From: Christensenella sp. UBA3857
Lineage (GTDB): Bacteria; Bacillota; Clostridia; Christensenellales; CAG-138
Reading direction: 5' to 3'
Length of the DNA stretch: 6,687 nt
Assembly: GCA_002392505.1 (NCBI GenBank)
Contig: DGHD01000054.1
Coordinates: 300 to 6,986 of the forward strand
The notes under the pieces are model-generated. The model ran no database searches. It worked only from the letters and a program-made list of their open reading frames with translations, and had not been told where the DNA came from. Every line of letters begins with the position of its first letter. The first letter of the stretch is position 1. Position numbers and translations under genes: made by a program. Positions 1-5,138 of this stretch are shown piece after piece.

Positions 1-999
1 CTTGAAGGGCTCCTTGCCGGTGATCCTCTTAACGAGCTCCTGCACGGCGGGGATACGGGACGAACCGCCGACGAGTATGACCTTGTCGATCTGGCTGGTC
101 TTGAGGTTCGCGTCCCTCAGCGCCTGCTCCATGCATACGCGGGTCTTGTCGAGAAGGTCTGCGATGAGCTCCTCGAACTTCGCCCTGGTGATGTTCATAT
201 CTATGTGCTTGGGGCCGGTGGCGTCCGCGGTGATGAACGGCAGGTTGACGTTCGTGGTGAGCGTGGCGGAGAGCTCTATCTTCGCCTTCTCCGCGGCGTC
301 CATAAGACGCTGTTTGGCGATACGGTCGTTGCGCAGATCGATGCCGTTGTTGCGCTTGAAGTCCTCCGCGATATAGTCCATGAGCCTCTTATCGAAGTCG
401 TCGCCGCCGAGGCGGTTGTTGCCGTTGGTGGCAAGCACTTCGAATACGCCGTCGCCGATATCGAGCAGGGATACATCGAAGGTACCGCCGCCGAGGTCGT
501 AAACGAGGATCTTCTGCCTGTGCTCCTTATCCACGCCGTAGGCAAGGGAAGCGGCAGTCGGCTCGTTGATGATGCGCTTTACGTCAAGACCGGCGATACG
601 GCCGGCGTCCTTTGTCGCCTGACGCTGCGAGTCGGAGAAGTAAGCGGGAACGGTGATGACCGCTTCGGTGACCTTCTCGCCGAGGTAGGCCTCCGCGTCC
701 TGCTTGAGCTTCTGAAGTATCATAGCGGAGATCTCCTGCGGGGTGTAAGTCTTACCCTCGATCGTGCGCTTGAAATCGGAGCCCATCTCACGTTTGATGG
801 AAGAAACGGTGTTGTCGGGGTTGGTGATGGCCTGACGCTTTGCGACCTGACCTACCATACGCTCGCCGTTTTTGAATGCAACGACGGAAGGAGTGGTGTT
901 GGCGCCCTCCGCGTTGGGGATGACCTTGGGCTGACCGCCCTCAAGTACTGCTACGCATGAATTGGTTGTACCCAAATCTATACCGATGATCTTAGACAT
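1..999 (-). CDS. dnaK: Hsp70 chaperone DnaK, N-terminal part (C-terminus beyond left edge)
   Basis: DnaK is the ATP-driven cytosolic chaperone that works with DnaJ and GrpE on unfolded proteins. I translated 333 codons without interruption. The Hsp70 signatures are in order: phosphate-1 loop IDLGTTNS (residues 7-14), SIKR with the catalytic lysine K69, INEPTAA (144-150), phosphate-2 [12 protein letters not shown] (166-177), and adenosine motif [14 protein letters not shown] (307-320). The usual length is about 610 residues, so this is most of the ATPase domain; the rest of it, the linker and the substrate-binding domain lie outside. After KREMGS the chain goes almost directly to TYTPQEIS, lacking the insertion of Gram-negative DnaK, so it is the Bacillota type. 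The start is the ATG at 999-997, with GGAGG nine to ten bases upstream. It is the third gene of the hrcA operon, 60 nt after grpE. Confidence 0.98.
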   Translation of the reverse strand, partial: MSKIIGIDLGTTNSCVAVLEGGQPKVIPNAEGANTTPSVVAFKNGERMVGQVAKRQAITNPDNTVSSIKREMGSDFKRTIEGKTYTPQEISAMILQKLKQDAEAYLGEKVTEAVITVPAYFSDSQRQATKDAGRIAGLDVKRIINEPTAASLAYGVDKEHRQKILVYDLGGGTFDVSLLDIGDGVFEVLATNGNNRLGGDDFDKRLMDYIAEDFKRNNGIDLRNDRIAKQRLMDAAEKAKIELSATLTTNVNLPFITADATGPKHIDMNITRAKFEELIADLLDKTRVCMEQALRDANLKTSQIDKVILVGGSSRIPAVQELVKRITGKEPFK

Positions 1000-1026
1000 A
1001 ATATTTATCCTCCATTTGATAATATT
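1000..1026 (-). promoter_or_regulatory. dnaK ribosome-binding site within an AU-rich hairpin
   Basis: The Shine-Dalgarno GGAGG lies at 1013-1009 on the minus strand. In the transcript, AAUAU (1026-1022) and UAUC (1021-1018) can pair with GAUA (1009-1006) and AUAUU (1004-1000), leaving one bulged A at 1005 and an eight-base loop (1017-1010) that carries most of the Shine-Dalgarno. The stem abuts the dnaK start codon. The complementarity is seen; any temperature-sensing role is inference. Confidence 0.4.
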
Positions 1027-1059
1027 CTTTATTTATATTTACCCGCGAGGGGGCTGATT

Positions 1060-1683
1060 TCATTCGTTGACCTTTACCATTGCGTAGCGGACGATCTTGC
1101 CCTTTACGCGGTAGCCCTTCTGCAGAACGGCTGTGATCTCGCCGGAGGGGACTCCCTCGACGTTATCCTTCATCACGGCGTCGTGCAGTTTGGGATCGAA
1201 CTGACCGGAAGCCTCAAGCTCCTCCGCGCCGCATTTCGCGAGCGAATCGACGAACTGCCTTGCGATATTGCGTATGCCCGCGGCGAATGCGTCGTCCGGA
1301 GCGTTTTCAAGCGCTCTCTCGAAATTATCGAGCACGGGAAGGAGGTTCTTGACGGTCTCCCTCACGCCGTCGTCACGGCTGTCCGCGGCGATCTGCGCGT
1401 TGCGCTTGCGGTAATTCTCGAACTCCGCCTGCAGCCTTTGCGCCTGCTTGACGGCGTCGTCCCTGTCCTCGGTCAGCTTGTCGAGCTTTTCCTTCAGCGC
1501 CTTGACCTCCTCTGCGGTGAGCGTCAGCGCTTCGTACTGCTCTTTTGCCTCGTCCGCCCCGTCGGTCTTCTCCGCGGGCGCTTCGTTCTCGGGAAGCTCG
1601 GGGAGCTCGGTCTCGTTCACGACCTGTTCTGTTTCCTTCTGTTCTGCCATTTTAGCTGCTTTCCTTTTCCCTTTTCTTGACAT
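1060..1683 (-). CDS. grpE: Nucleotide exchange factor GrpE
   Basis: GrpE is a dimeric cytosolic cochaperone that drives ADP release from DnaK. The 207-residue product is of normal family length. An acidic, low-complexity N-terminus (about 14-50) leads into a long charged helix, likely coiled coil (about 55-105), containing RLQAEFENYRKR (83-94). The LLPVLDNFERAL segment (114-125), FDPKLHDAV (162-170) and the C-terminal beta domain VLQKGYRVKGKIVRYAMV are typical. The chosen ATG at 1683 is preceded by AAGGTGAT at a suitable distance. An in-frame ATG at residue 12 (position 1650) is possible but has a weaker AAAGGA site. The basic MSRKGKRKAAK leader is therefore the least certain part. The gene starts 11 nt after the hrcA stop, so the two are probably translated from one transcript. 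Confidence 0.97.
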   Translation of the reverse strand: MSRKGKRKAAKMAEQKETEQVVNETELPELPENEAPAEKTDGADEAKEQYEALTLTAEEVKALKEKLDKLTEDRDDAVKQAQRLQAEFENYRKRNAQIAADSRDDGVRETVKNLLPVLDNFERALENAPDDAFAAGIRNIARQFVDSLAKCGAEELEASGQFDPKLHDAVMKDNVEGVPSGEITAVLQKGYRVKGKIVRYAMVKVNE

Positions 1684-1694
1684 TTGCCATCACC

Positions 1695-2732
1695 TTATTT
1701 CAACAGCTTGCTCAAAATATCGCTCAGGCTGCTGCTCATGTATTTGAGGACCGCCATTACCTTGCCGTAATCCATCCTCGTCGGTCCGACGACGCCCATA
1801 GTACCTATGTTTTTGCCGCCCGCTTTATACGTTACGGTAACGACGGAGCAATCCTTCATATCGGGATTGTCGTTCTCCGTTCCGATCTTAACGCTCATTT
1901 CGACGTCCGATGCGTCGGTAAGCACCTTCTGAAGGTAATCGCCCTTCTCTATCTCGGTAAGGAAGCTCCTCGCCTTGGTGGCGTCCGCATACTCGGGATA
2001 ATCGAGTATGTTCGACGCGCCGACTACCTCGACGTCCGTCTCGGACATGCTCCTTTCGATATCCTCGAGCATCTCGCACACGGCGCCCGCCTGCTCGCCA
2101 ACTTCGGACTTTATCATGGGGAGCACCGTTTCGATCGCCTCGCTGAGCTTATGCCCATCGAGCTTCTGGGTGATGAGCTTCGATATCTTCTCGATATCGT
2201 CGGGCGAGAGGCTCTCCGGGATATTGATCATGGCGTTCTTGGTGACGCCGGTGTTCGTAACGACCACCGCCATCGCCTTGCCGTCCGATACGGGGATCAG
2301 CGAAATGCGCTTGAGTTTCATAGACGAAAGCTGCGGCACGAGCACCATGGAGGTGTAATTCGTCATATCGGAGAGCACCTTCGCGGTCTGCCTTATGACC
2401 TCCCCCACCTCGTGCACCCTGGTGTCCAGGTGGCGCTTTATGTAATCCGCCTCGTCGTCGGTGAGCTTCGCGCTGTCCATTATATGGTTGACGTAGAGCC
2501 TGTAAGCCTTTTCGGAGGGGATGCGCCCGGCGGAGGTGTGCGGCTGCTCAAGGAACCCGAGCTCCGTAAGGTCGCTCATCTCGTTCCTGATGGTAGCCGG
2601 GGAAAGCCCCATGTCGCTGCGCTTCGATACCGTCCTTGAGCCGACAGGCGCGGCGGTCATGATATAGTCGTCGACTATCGCCTGCAGGATACGCATCTTG
2701 CGGATATCGAGCAGCCCTGTGTTATCGCTCAT
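1695..2732 (-). CDS. hrcA: Heat-inducible transcription repressor HrcA
   Basis: HrcA represses class I heat-shock genes by binding CIRCE. In the known systems, folding of HrcA by GroEL couples repression to chaperone availability. The 345-residue product matches the family's usual length. The N-terminal winged-helix DNA-binding domain (about 8-80) contains APVGSRTVSK (28-37), LSPATIRNEMSDLTELG (43-59) and LEQPHTSAGRIPS (61-73), all highly characteristic. The rest is the GAF-like and dimerisation region, ending MGVVGPTRMDYGKVMAVL, the usual C-terminal signature. The start at 2732 has AAAGGAG nine bases upstream. It is the first gene of the operon, with CIRCE 34 nt before its start codon, so autoregulation is expected. 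Confidence 0.98.
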   Translation of the reverse strand: MSDNTGLLDIRKMRILQAIVDDYIMTAAPVGSRTVSKRSDMGLSPATIRNEMSDLTELGFLEQPHTSAGRIPSEKAYRLYVNHIMDSAKLTDDEADYIKRHLDTRVHEVGEVIRQTAKVLSDMTNYTSMVLVPQLSSMKLKRISLIPVSDGKAMAVVVTNTGVTKNAMINIPESLSPDDIEKISKLITQKLDGHKLSEAIETVLPMIKSEVGEQAGAVCEMLEDIERSMSETDVEVVGASNILDYPEYADATKARSFLTEIEKGDYLQKVLTDASDVEMSVKIGTENDNPDMKDCSVVTVTYKAGGKNIGTMGVVGPTRMDYGKVMAVLKYMSSSLSDILSKLLK

Positions 2733-2741
2733 GCACTGTCA

Positions 2742-2748
2742 CTCCTTT
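2742..2748 (-). promoter_or_regulatory. hrcA ribosome-binding site
   Basis: AAAGGAG read on the minus strand, nine bases from the ATG at 2732. It supports that start over the Met codons further inside the gene. Confidence 0.85.
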
Positions 2749-2766
2749 CACGGTCTCGTCTTGTTG

Positions 2767-2793
2767 TTAGCACTCACTCCCTTCGAGTGCTAA
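2767..2793 (-). promoter_or_regulatory. CIRCE operator (HrcA binding site)
   Basis: The half-sites TTAGCACTC (2767-2775) and GAGTGCTAA (2785-2793) are separated by nine bases. This is an exact match to the CIRCE consensus with its canonical N9 spacer. It lies between the promoter and hrcA, covering the predicted transcription start near 2791, so bound HrcA would block initiation. In RNA the same inverted repeat could form a 5' hairpin in the leader. Confidence 0.98.
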
Positions 2794-2797
2794 CAGT

Positions 2798-2826
2798 ATG
2801 ATAACACTCCCGAACTATTATGTCAA
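2798..2826 (-). promoter_or_regulatory. Sigma-A type promoter of hrcA-grpE-dnaK
   Basis: On the minus strand the -35 is TTGACA (2826-2821), the spacer is exactly 17 nt, and the -10 is TATCAT (2803-2798), five of six to TATAAT. The predicted start, six to eight bases on, falls at the edge of CIRCE. This is the vegetative promoter architecture expected for a class I heat-shock operon. Confidence 0.88.
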
Positions 2827-2864
2827 CGGTTTTCATGATCGATTCGGAATATATTTTTGACAAA

Positions 2865-2879
2865 GTGCTCCGGCAGCAC
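2865..2879. other. Small hairpin upstream of heat-shock promoter
   Basis: GTGCT (2865-2869) and AGCAC (2875-2879) pair around the loop CCGGC. Read on the minus strand the hairpin is followed by TTTGTC and an AT-rich stretch. It could be a weak terminator for minus-strand transcription arriving from the spoIIA side. The stem is short and the T-run interrupted. Confidence 0.3.
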
Positions 2880-2893
2880 GAAACGCGCGCTGA

Positions 2894-2920
2894 AAAGGCT
2901 TCCTATAAAAGGAAGCCTTT
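2894..2920 (-). terminator. Candidate rho-independent terminator hairpin
   Basis: There is a perfect 10-bp stem, AAAGGCTTCC (2894-2903) with GGAAGCCTTT (2911-2920), around a seven-base loop. On the minus strand the stem ends in TTTT then CAGC. It would separate minus-strand transcription through the repeat block from the heat-shock promoter. The U-run is short, and the right arm also starts the 62-bp direct repeat, so it may instead belong to the repeats. Confidence 0.4.
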
Positions 2921-2972
2921 GTGTTAACTGCTCGCGACTTTTTCAGCCTTCCCCACAGGGGAAGGGGGACCG
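2911..2972 (+). repeat. 62-bp perfect direct repeat, copy 1
   Basis: It is identical base for base to 3136-3197, offset 225 nt. It starts at the right arm of the 2894-2920 hairpin, spans a unique-looking 35-nt segment, and covers the conserved hairpin of element R1 as far as ACCG. The perfect identity points to a recent duplication. Confidence 0.95.
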
Positions 2973-2996
2973 CGAGGAACGAGCGGTGAATGAGGG
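2946..2996 (+). repeat. Hairpin element R1 (forward)
   Basis: It opens with a perfect 8-bp stem, CCTTCCCC (2947-2954) with GGGGAAGG (2958-2965), around loop ACA. A second stem follows, ACCGC (2969-2973) with GCGGT (2983-2987), and the element closes with GAATGAGGG. The following sequence resembles the start of the long composite unit (GATGCTTCC onward, to about GTAACA at 3028-3033), then diverges. R1 therefore looks like a truncated unit. Confidence 0.8.
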
Positions 2997-3081
2997 ATGC
3001 TTCCGATAAGCTTGGGCTTCCGACTGCGTAACAGCAGAAAAAACGGTTGAAAATCCTCCGAATTTTCCGAAAAGATGCCCC

Positions 3082-3142
3082 CCCTCATCAGTCGTTCTCG
3101 CTTACGCTCGCCCGACAGCTTCCCCACCCAATGGGGGAAGCC
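3082..3142 (-). repeat. Hairpin element R2 (inverted copy)
   Basis: This is the same architecture as R1, read on the minus strand: GGCTTCCCC, loop, GGGGAAGC (stem arms 3118-3125 and 3134-3141), then GTCG paired with CGAC enclosing GCGTAAGC, then TGATGAGGG. Together with R1 it forms a convergent inverted pair around an 85-nt spacer, reminiscent of paired REP sequences. Confidence 0.75.
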
Positions 3143-3197
3143 TTTGTGTTAACTGCTCGCGACTTTTTCAGCCTTCCCCACAGGGGAAGGGGGACCG
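3136..3197 (+). repeat. 62-bp perfect direct repeat, copy 2
   Basis: It is an exact copy of 2911-2972. Its left end overlaps the right end of inverted element R2, and its right end enters element R3. The R1, spacer and R2 assembly is therefore bracketed by this duplication. Confidence 0.95.
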
Positions 3198-3224
3198 GAG
3201 CCGCAAGGCGAGGGTGGATGAGGG
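3171..3224 (+). repeat. Hairpin element R3 (forward)
   Basis: It has the 8-bp stem CCTTCCCC (3172-3179) with GGGGAAGG (3183-3190), then ACC and GGT enclosing GCC-GCAA-GGC (3200-3209), then GGATGAGGG. The inner loop is a GNRA-type tetraloop if transcribed. The element forms the left end of composite unit 1. Confidence 0.85.
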
Positions 3225-3336
3225 ATGCTTCAGATTATCTTGGCCTTCCCAACTCTGTAACACTAATGTTACAACGTGCATACTTACTCGGAATTGTCTC
3301 GCGGGAGCGGTTCCTCGGAGTTGAGTTATCGTGGTT

Positions 3337-3356
3337 ACGCGCCTATCGCGGCGCGT
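3337..3356 (+). repeat. Covarying hairpin in unit 1
   Basis: ACGCGCC (3337-3343) pairs perfectly with GGCGCGT (3350-3356) around loop TATCGC. Compared with the equivalent hairpin at 3695-3714, two base pairs are changed on both sides and the loop is unchanged. Confidence 0.8.
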
Positions 3357-3359
3357 CAC

Positions 3360-3400
3360 GCCCACTCGGCTCGAAAAAAACATTTTTCGGCCACGTGGGC
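3360..3400 (+). repeat. Long interrupted A/T-core hairpin in unit 1
   Basis: GCCCAC (3360-3365) pairs with GTGGGC (3395-3400), GGC (3368-3370) with GCC (3390-3392), and CGAAAAA (3372-3378) with TTTTTCG (3383-3389), around loop AACA. The A and T runs sit inside the stem, so it is not a standard terminator in either direction. Confidence 0.8.
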
Positions 3401-3404
3401 GGCG

Positions 3405-3513
3405 CTCGCTTCGCTCGCTTAACGTGCGTCCTAAAAGCTTGAGTGCAACTCGCTTTGCTCGCTTGGCGTGCGTCCTAAAGACTTTCGTGCTACTCGCTTT
3501 GCTCGCTTGGCGT
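3405..3513 (+). repeat. 44-bp tandem sub-repeats, about 2.5 copies
   Basis: The core CTCGCTTYGCTCGCTT recurs at 3405, 3449 and 3493, an exact 44-nt period. Between the cores, GTGCGTCCTAAA and a short variable piece ending in GTGC are also conserved. Unit 2 has the same arrangement. Confidence 0.85.
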
Positions 3514-3528
3514 CATGCCGACTATTCA

Positions 3529-3582
3529 GCCTTCCCCACAGGGGAAGGGGGACCGGAGCCGTAAGGCGAGGGTGGATGAGGG
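3529..3582 (+). repeat. Hairpin element R4 (forward)
   Basis: It differs from R3 at one position across 54 nt. The change turns the inner loop from GCAA into GTAA, so the GNRA pattern is kept. The 8-bp stem arms are 3530-3537 and 3541-3548. It forms the left end of composite unit 2. Confidence 0.85.
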
Positions 3583-3694
3583 ATGCTTCCGAGAAACGTG
3601 TGCTTCCCATGTGCGTAACACTACTGTTACAGCGTGCATACATACTGGGAAATATCTCGCAGGAGCGGTTTCCCGATGTTGCGTGATCGTGGTT

Positions 3695-3714
3695 ACGCGG
3701 TTATCGCACCGCGT
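3695..3714 (+). repeat. Covarying hairpin in unit 2
   Basis: ACGCGGT (3695-3701) pairs perfectly with ACCGCGT (3708-3714) around loop TATCGC. Relative to unit 1, pair 6 is C-G changed to G-C and pair 7 is C-G changed to T-A. Pairing is kept both times. Confidence 0.8.
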
Positions 3715-3717
3715 CAC

Positions 3718-3758
3718 GCCCACTCGGCTCGAAAAAAACATTTTTCGGCCACGTGGGC
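3718..3758 (+). repeat. Long interrupted A/T-core hairpin in unit 2
   Basis: It is identical in sequence to 3360-3400 and lies within the 83-nt run (3710-3792) that is the same in both units. Confidence 0.8.
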
Positions 3759-3762
3759 GGCG

Positions 3763-3870
3763 CTCGCTTCGCTCGCTTAACGTGCGTCCTAATAACTTTT
3801 GTGCATCTCGCTTTGCTCGCCTGTGCGTGCGTCCTAAGAACTTGAGTGCTTTTCGCTTTGCCCGCGCATT
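3763..3870 (+). repeat. 44-bp tandem sub-repeats in unit 2, degenerating
   Basis: Cores related to CTCGCTTYGCTCGCTT start at 3763, 3807 and about 3852 (spacing 44 and 45). The third core is degraded (TTCGCTTTGCCCGC). The rightmost copy is the most diverged. Confidence 0.75.
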
Positions 3871-3873
3871 CCG

Positions 3874-3935
3874 GCCTTCCCCCTTTCGGTGGGGAAGGTG
3901 GCATTTCGACCAAAGGGAGAAATGACGGATGAGGG
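3874..3935 (+). repeat. Hairpin element R5 (forward, variant arm)
   Basis: It has the first stem of the family, CCTTCCCC (3875-3882) with GGGGAAGG (3891-3898), but a longer loop. Its second stem is unrelated in sequence, CATTTC (3902-3907) with GAAATG (3919-3924), followed by the shared GGATGAGGG end. The fold is kept while the arm sequence changes. Confidence 0.75.
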
Positions 3936-3937
3936 GG

Positions 3938-3979
3938 TAATTGCTAATTGCTAATTGCTAATTCCTAATTGCTGATTCC
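3938..3979. repeat. Heptanucleotide tandem array, six units
   Basis: There are six contiguous 7-mers: TAATTGC three times, then TAATTCC, TAATTGC and TGATTCC. The consensus is TAATTSC. The array ends at 3979, and the sigF stop codon occupies 3980-3982, so it forms the immediate 3' untranslated sequence of the spoIIA transcript. A 7-nt period suits slipped-strand expansion. Confidence 0.93.
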
Positions 3980-4720
3980 CTATCCTCCCTCCCCCATCTC
4001 CCGCCTGAGCTTCTTTATTATATTCGCTTCCATGCGGCAGACCTTGACCTGGGTCAGCCCAAGCCGTTCCGCGGTCTCCTTTTGGGTGAGGTCTCTGTAA
4101 AAGCGGAGCAGCGCCACCCTCTTTTCGGCGGGCTCGAGCTTATCGAGCGCAAGCGCGGCGGCGACCCTGTCGGTAACGAGCGTTTCCATATCCCCGCGGT
4201 CGGGGATCAGTTCGCCGAGCGTCGCCTCCCCGTCCGAAAAGGCGGGCGCGGAAAGCGAGACCGGCGGGCGGCAGGCTTCGAGCGCGAGCGCGGCTTCTTC
4301 GTTCGTCACGCCGAGGGCCGCAGCTATATCGCCGATCCTCGGCTCCGGATCGCCTCTTTTTTCCGCCTCGTCCACTGCTTTTTTTAGTTTGACCGCAAGC
4401 TCCTTATACCTTCTTGCCACCTTGAGCTCCCCGTCGTCGCGCAGGAACCTTTTTATCTCCCCCGCGACGAACGGTACGGCGCAGCTTGAAAAGCGCGCGC
4501 CGCGCCCGGGATCGAATCGCATGACCGCCTTGACGAGCCCTACCGAGCCGAGCTGAACGAGATCGTCCCATTCCGCGCCCCTGCCGCGGTACCTTTGGGC
4601 GACGGAAACAACGAGCGGCAGATTTAGCTCGACCGCCTTCTCGAACGCCGCCCTGTCGCCCGCGCGGGCTTTTTCAATGAGCCTTGCCGTCGCCTCCCCG
4701 CGGTCGGGCGCTTCACTCAT
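3980..4720 (-). CDS. sigF: Sporulation RNA polymerase sigma factor SigF
   Basis: Sigma-F (SpoIIAC) directs the first forespore-specific transcription. The 246-residue product is close to the usual 250 or so. Region 2 is clear, from LPLVVSVAQRYRGRG through WDDLVQLGSVGLVKAVMRFD to ARFSSCAVPFVAGEIKRFLRDDG (about 34-97). Region 3 follows (about 100-160), and region 4 has the helix-turn-helix TQKETAERLGLTQVKVCRME (212-231). It could in principle be another member of the SigB/SigF/SigG group, but its place directly after spoIIAA-spoIIAB makes SigF the call. Its ATG overlaps the spoIIAB stop by 8 nt, with only a weak AAAGG upstream, so translational coupling is likely and would keep sigma and anti-sigma amounts matched. 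No clean terminator follows the stop; the repeat block does. Confidence 0.96.
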   Translation of the reverse strand: MSEAPDRGEATARLIEKARAGDRAAFEKAVELNLPLVVSVAQRYRGRGAEWDDLVQLGSVGLVKAVMRFDPGRGARFSSCAVPFVAGEIKRFLRDDGELKVARRYKELAVKLKKAVDEAEKRGDPEPRIGDIAAALGVTNEEAALALEACRPPVSLSAPAFSDGEATLGELIPDRGDMETLVTDRVAAALALDKLEPAEKRVALLRFYRDLTQKETAERLGLTQVKVCRMEANIIKKLRREMGEGG

Positions 4721-5138
4721 GCGCGCCGAGCCTTTTCTTCATTGTGACGGTCGTGCCCTTGCCGACTTCTGACTCTACCTCTACGCTGTCCATGAACGCC
4801 TCCATCACGGCAAAGCCCATTCCGGAGCGCTCCGCCTCCGGGCGCGAGGTGTAGAACGGACGCCGTGCAAGCTCTATATCCTCTATCCCCCGCCCCTTGT
4901 CCGAGACCACGACGGTGAGCAAGTCGCCGTCCGCGTAAAGCTCCATTTCGACCGTGCCGCCCGAAGCTCCGTAGCCGTGTATCACCGCGTTCGTGACCGC
5001 CTCCGACACGGCGGTCCTTACGTCCGAGAGCTCCTCCACGGTGGGATCGAAGAGCAGGCAGAACTGCGCCGCGACGCCCCTTGCGAGCGCCTCGTTCCGG
5101 GTAAGGCTCATAAAGCTTGTCCTTAAAAAGTTCTTCAT
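4713..5138 (-). CDS. spoIIAB: Anti-sigma-F factor and serine kinase SpoIIAB
   Basis: SpoIIAB binds sigma-F and, with ATP, phosphorylates SpoIIAA. The 141-residue product is a GHKL-fold ATPase of normal length. The N box is SEAVTNAVIHGY, with E46 and N50 at the same numbers as in Bacillus subtilis. The G1 box is SDKGRGI (79-85) and the G2 box ERSGMGF (103-109). NEALAR ends in R20, matching the arginine known to contact sigma-F in B. subtilis. The start at 5138 has AAAGGAG six bases upstream and shares ATGA with the spoIIAA stop. The downstream end overlaps sigF by 8 nt. All key residues are present, so it is expected to be active. Confidence 0.97.
   Translation of the reverse strand: MKNFLRTSFMSLTRNEALARGVAAQFCLLFDPTVEELSDVRTAVSEAVTNAVIHGYGASGGTVEMELYADGDLLTVVVSDKGRGIEDIELARRPFYTSRPEAERSGMGFAVMEAFMDSVEVESEVGKGTTVTMKKRLGAHE

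Larger units (their letters stand above)
3171..3528 (+). repeat. Composite repeat, unit 1
   Basis: It contains, in order, element R3, a hairpin GTAACA-ctaa-TGTTAC (3257-3272), a 7-bp hairpin (3337-3356), a long interrupted hairpin (3360-3400) and 44-bp sub-repeats (3405-3513). It aligns without gaps to 3529-3792 at a constant offset of 358 nt over 264 positions. I counted about 29 differences by hand, roughly 89% identity. The last 83 positions of that alignment (3352-3434) are identical. I see no protein or known RNA family. Confidence 0.9.
3529..3873 (+). repeat. Composite repeat, unit 2
   Basis: This is the second copy of unit 1, directly abutting it. It has element R4, hairpin GTAACA-ctac-TGTTAC (3615-3630), the 7-bp hairpin with swapped pairs (3695-3714), the identical long hairpin (3718-3758) and 44-bp sub-repeats. 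It is about 13 nt shorter than unit 1 at its right end and is followed at once by element R5, which may be the head of a third, lost unit. Confidence 0.9.
2827..3979. other. Gene-free repeat block of about 1.15 kb
   Basis: No reading frame here has a ribosome-binding site together with a recognisable domain. The open frames overlap one another on both strands and run across repeat boundaries. The sequence is made of nested repeats and hairpins, listed separately: five hairpin elements (one inverted), a 62-bp direct repeat, two 358-nt-period composite units, 44-bp sub-repeats and a heptamer array. No transposase, integrase or RNA gene of known type is visible, so any mobility would need help from elsewhere in the genome. 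Confidence 0.85.

Noticed and set aside
205..960. Long plus-strand open frame of 251 codons opposite dnaK
   Set aside because: It is antisense to an unambiguous dnaK with all Hsp70 motifs. GC-rich codon usage commonly leaves such mirror frames open. No domain is recognisable.
1677..2639. Plus-strand open frame of 320 codons opposite hrcA
   Set aside because: It is antisense to full-length hrcA, has no recognisable family, and its composition (rich in His, Arg and Leu) is typical of a shadow frame.
2857..2862. Plus-strand TTGACA as a promoter -35
   Set aside because: The position 17 nt downstream reads GAAACG, not a -10, and no plus-strand gene follows.
3360..3400. Possible intrinsic terminator
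   Set aside because: The T-run is buried in the stem and followed by a GC-rich arm, so it cannot supply a U-tract in either direction.
3405..3513. Possible CRISPR array
   Set aside because: There are only about 2.5 copies. The sequence between the cores is itself conserved rather than being unique spacers, and no cas gene is present.
3047..3925. Several open frames of 67-136 codons in the repeat block
   Set aside because: They overlap on both strands, cross repeat boundaries, and encode the hairpin sequences themselves (for example SLPHRGRGTGA and SPFPCGEG). In one frame the two units share a VTLxLQRAYxLG stretch with some conservative changes, but unit 2 soon hits a stop and no start context exists, so nucleotide-level conservation explains it.
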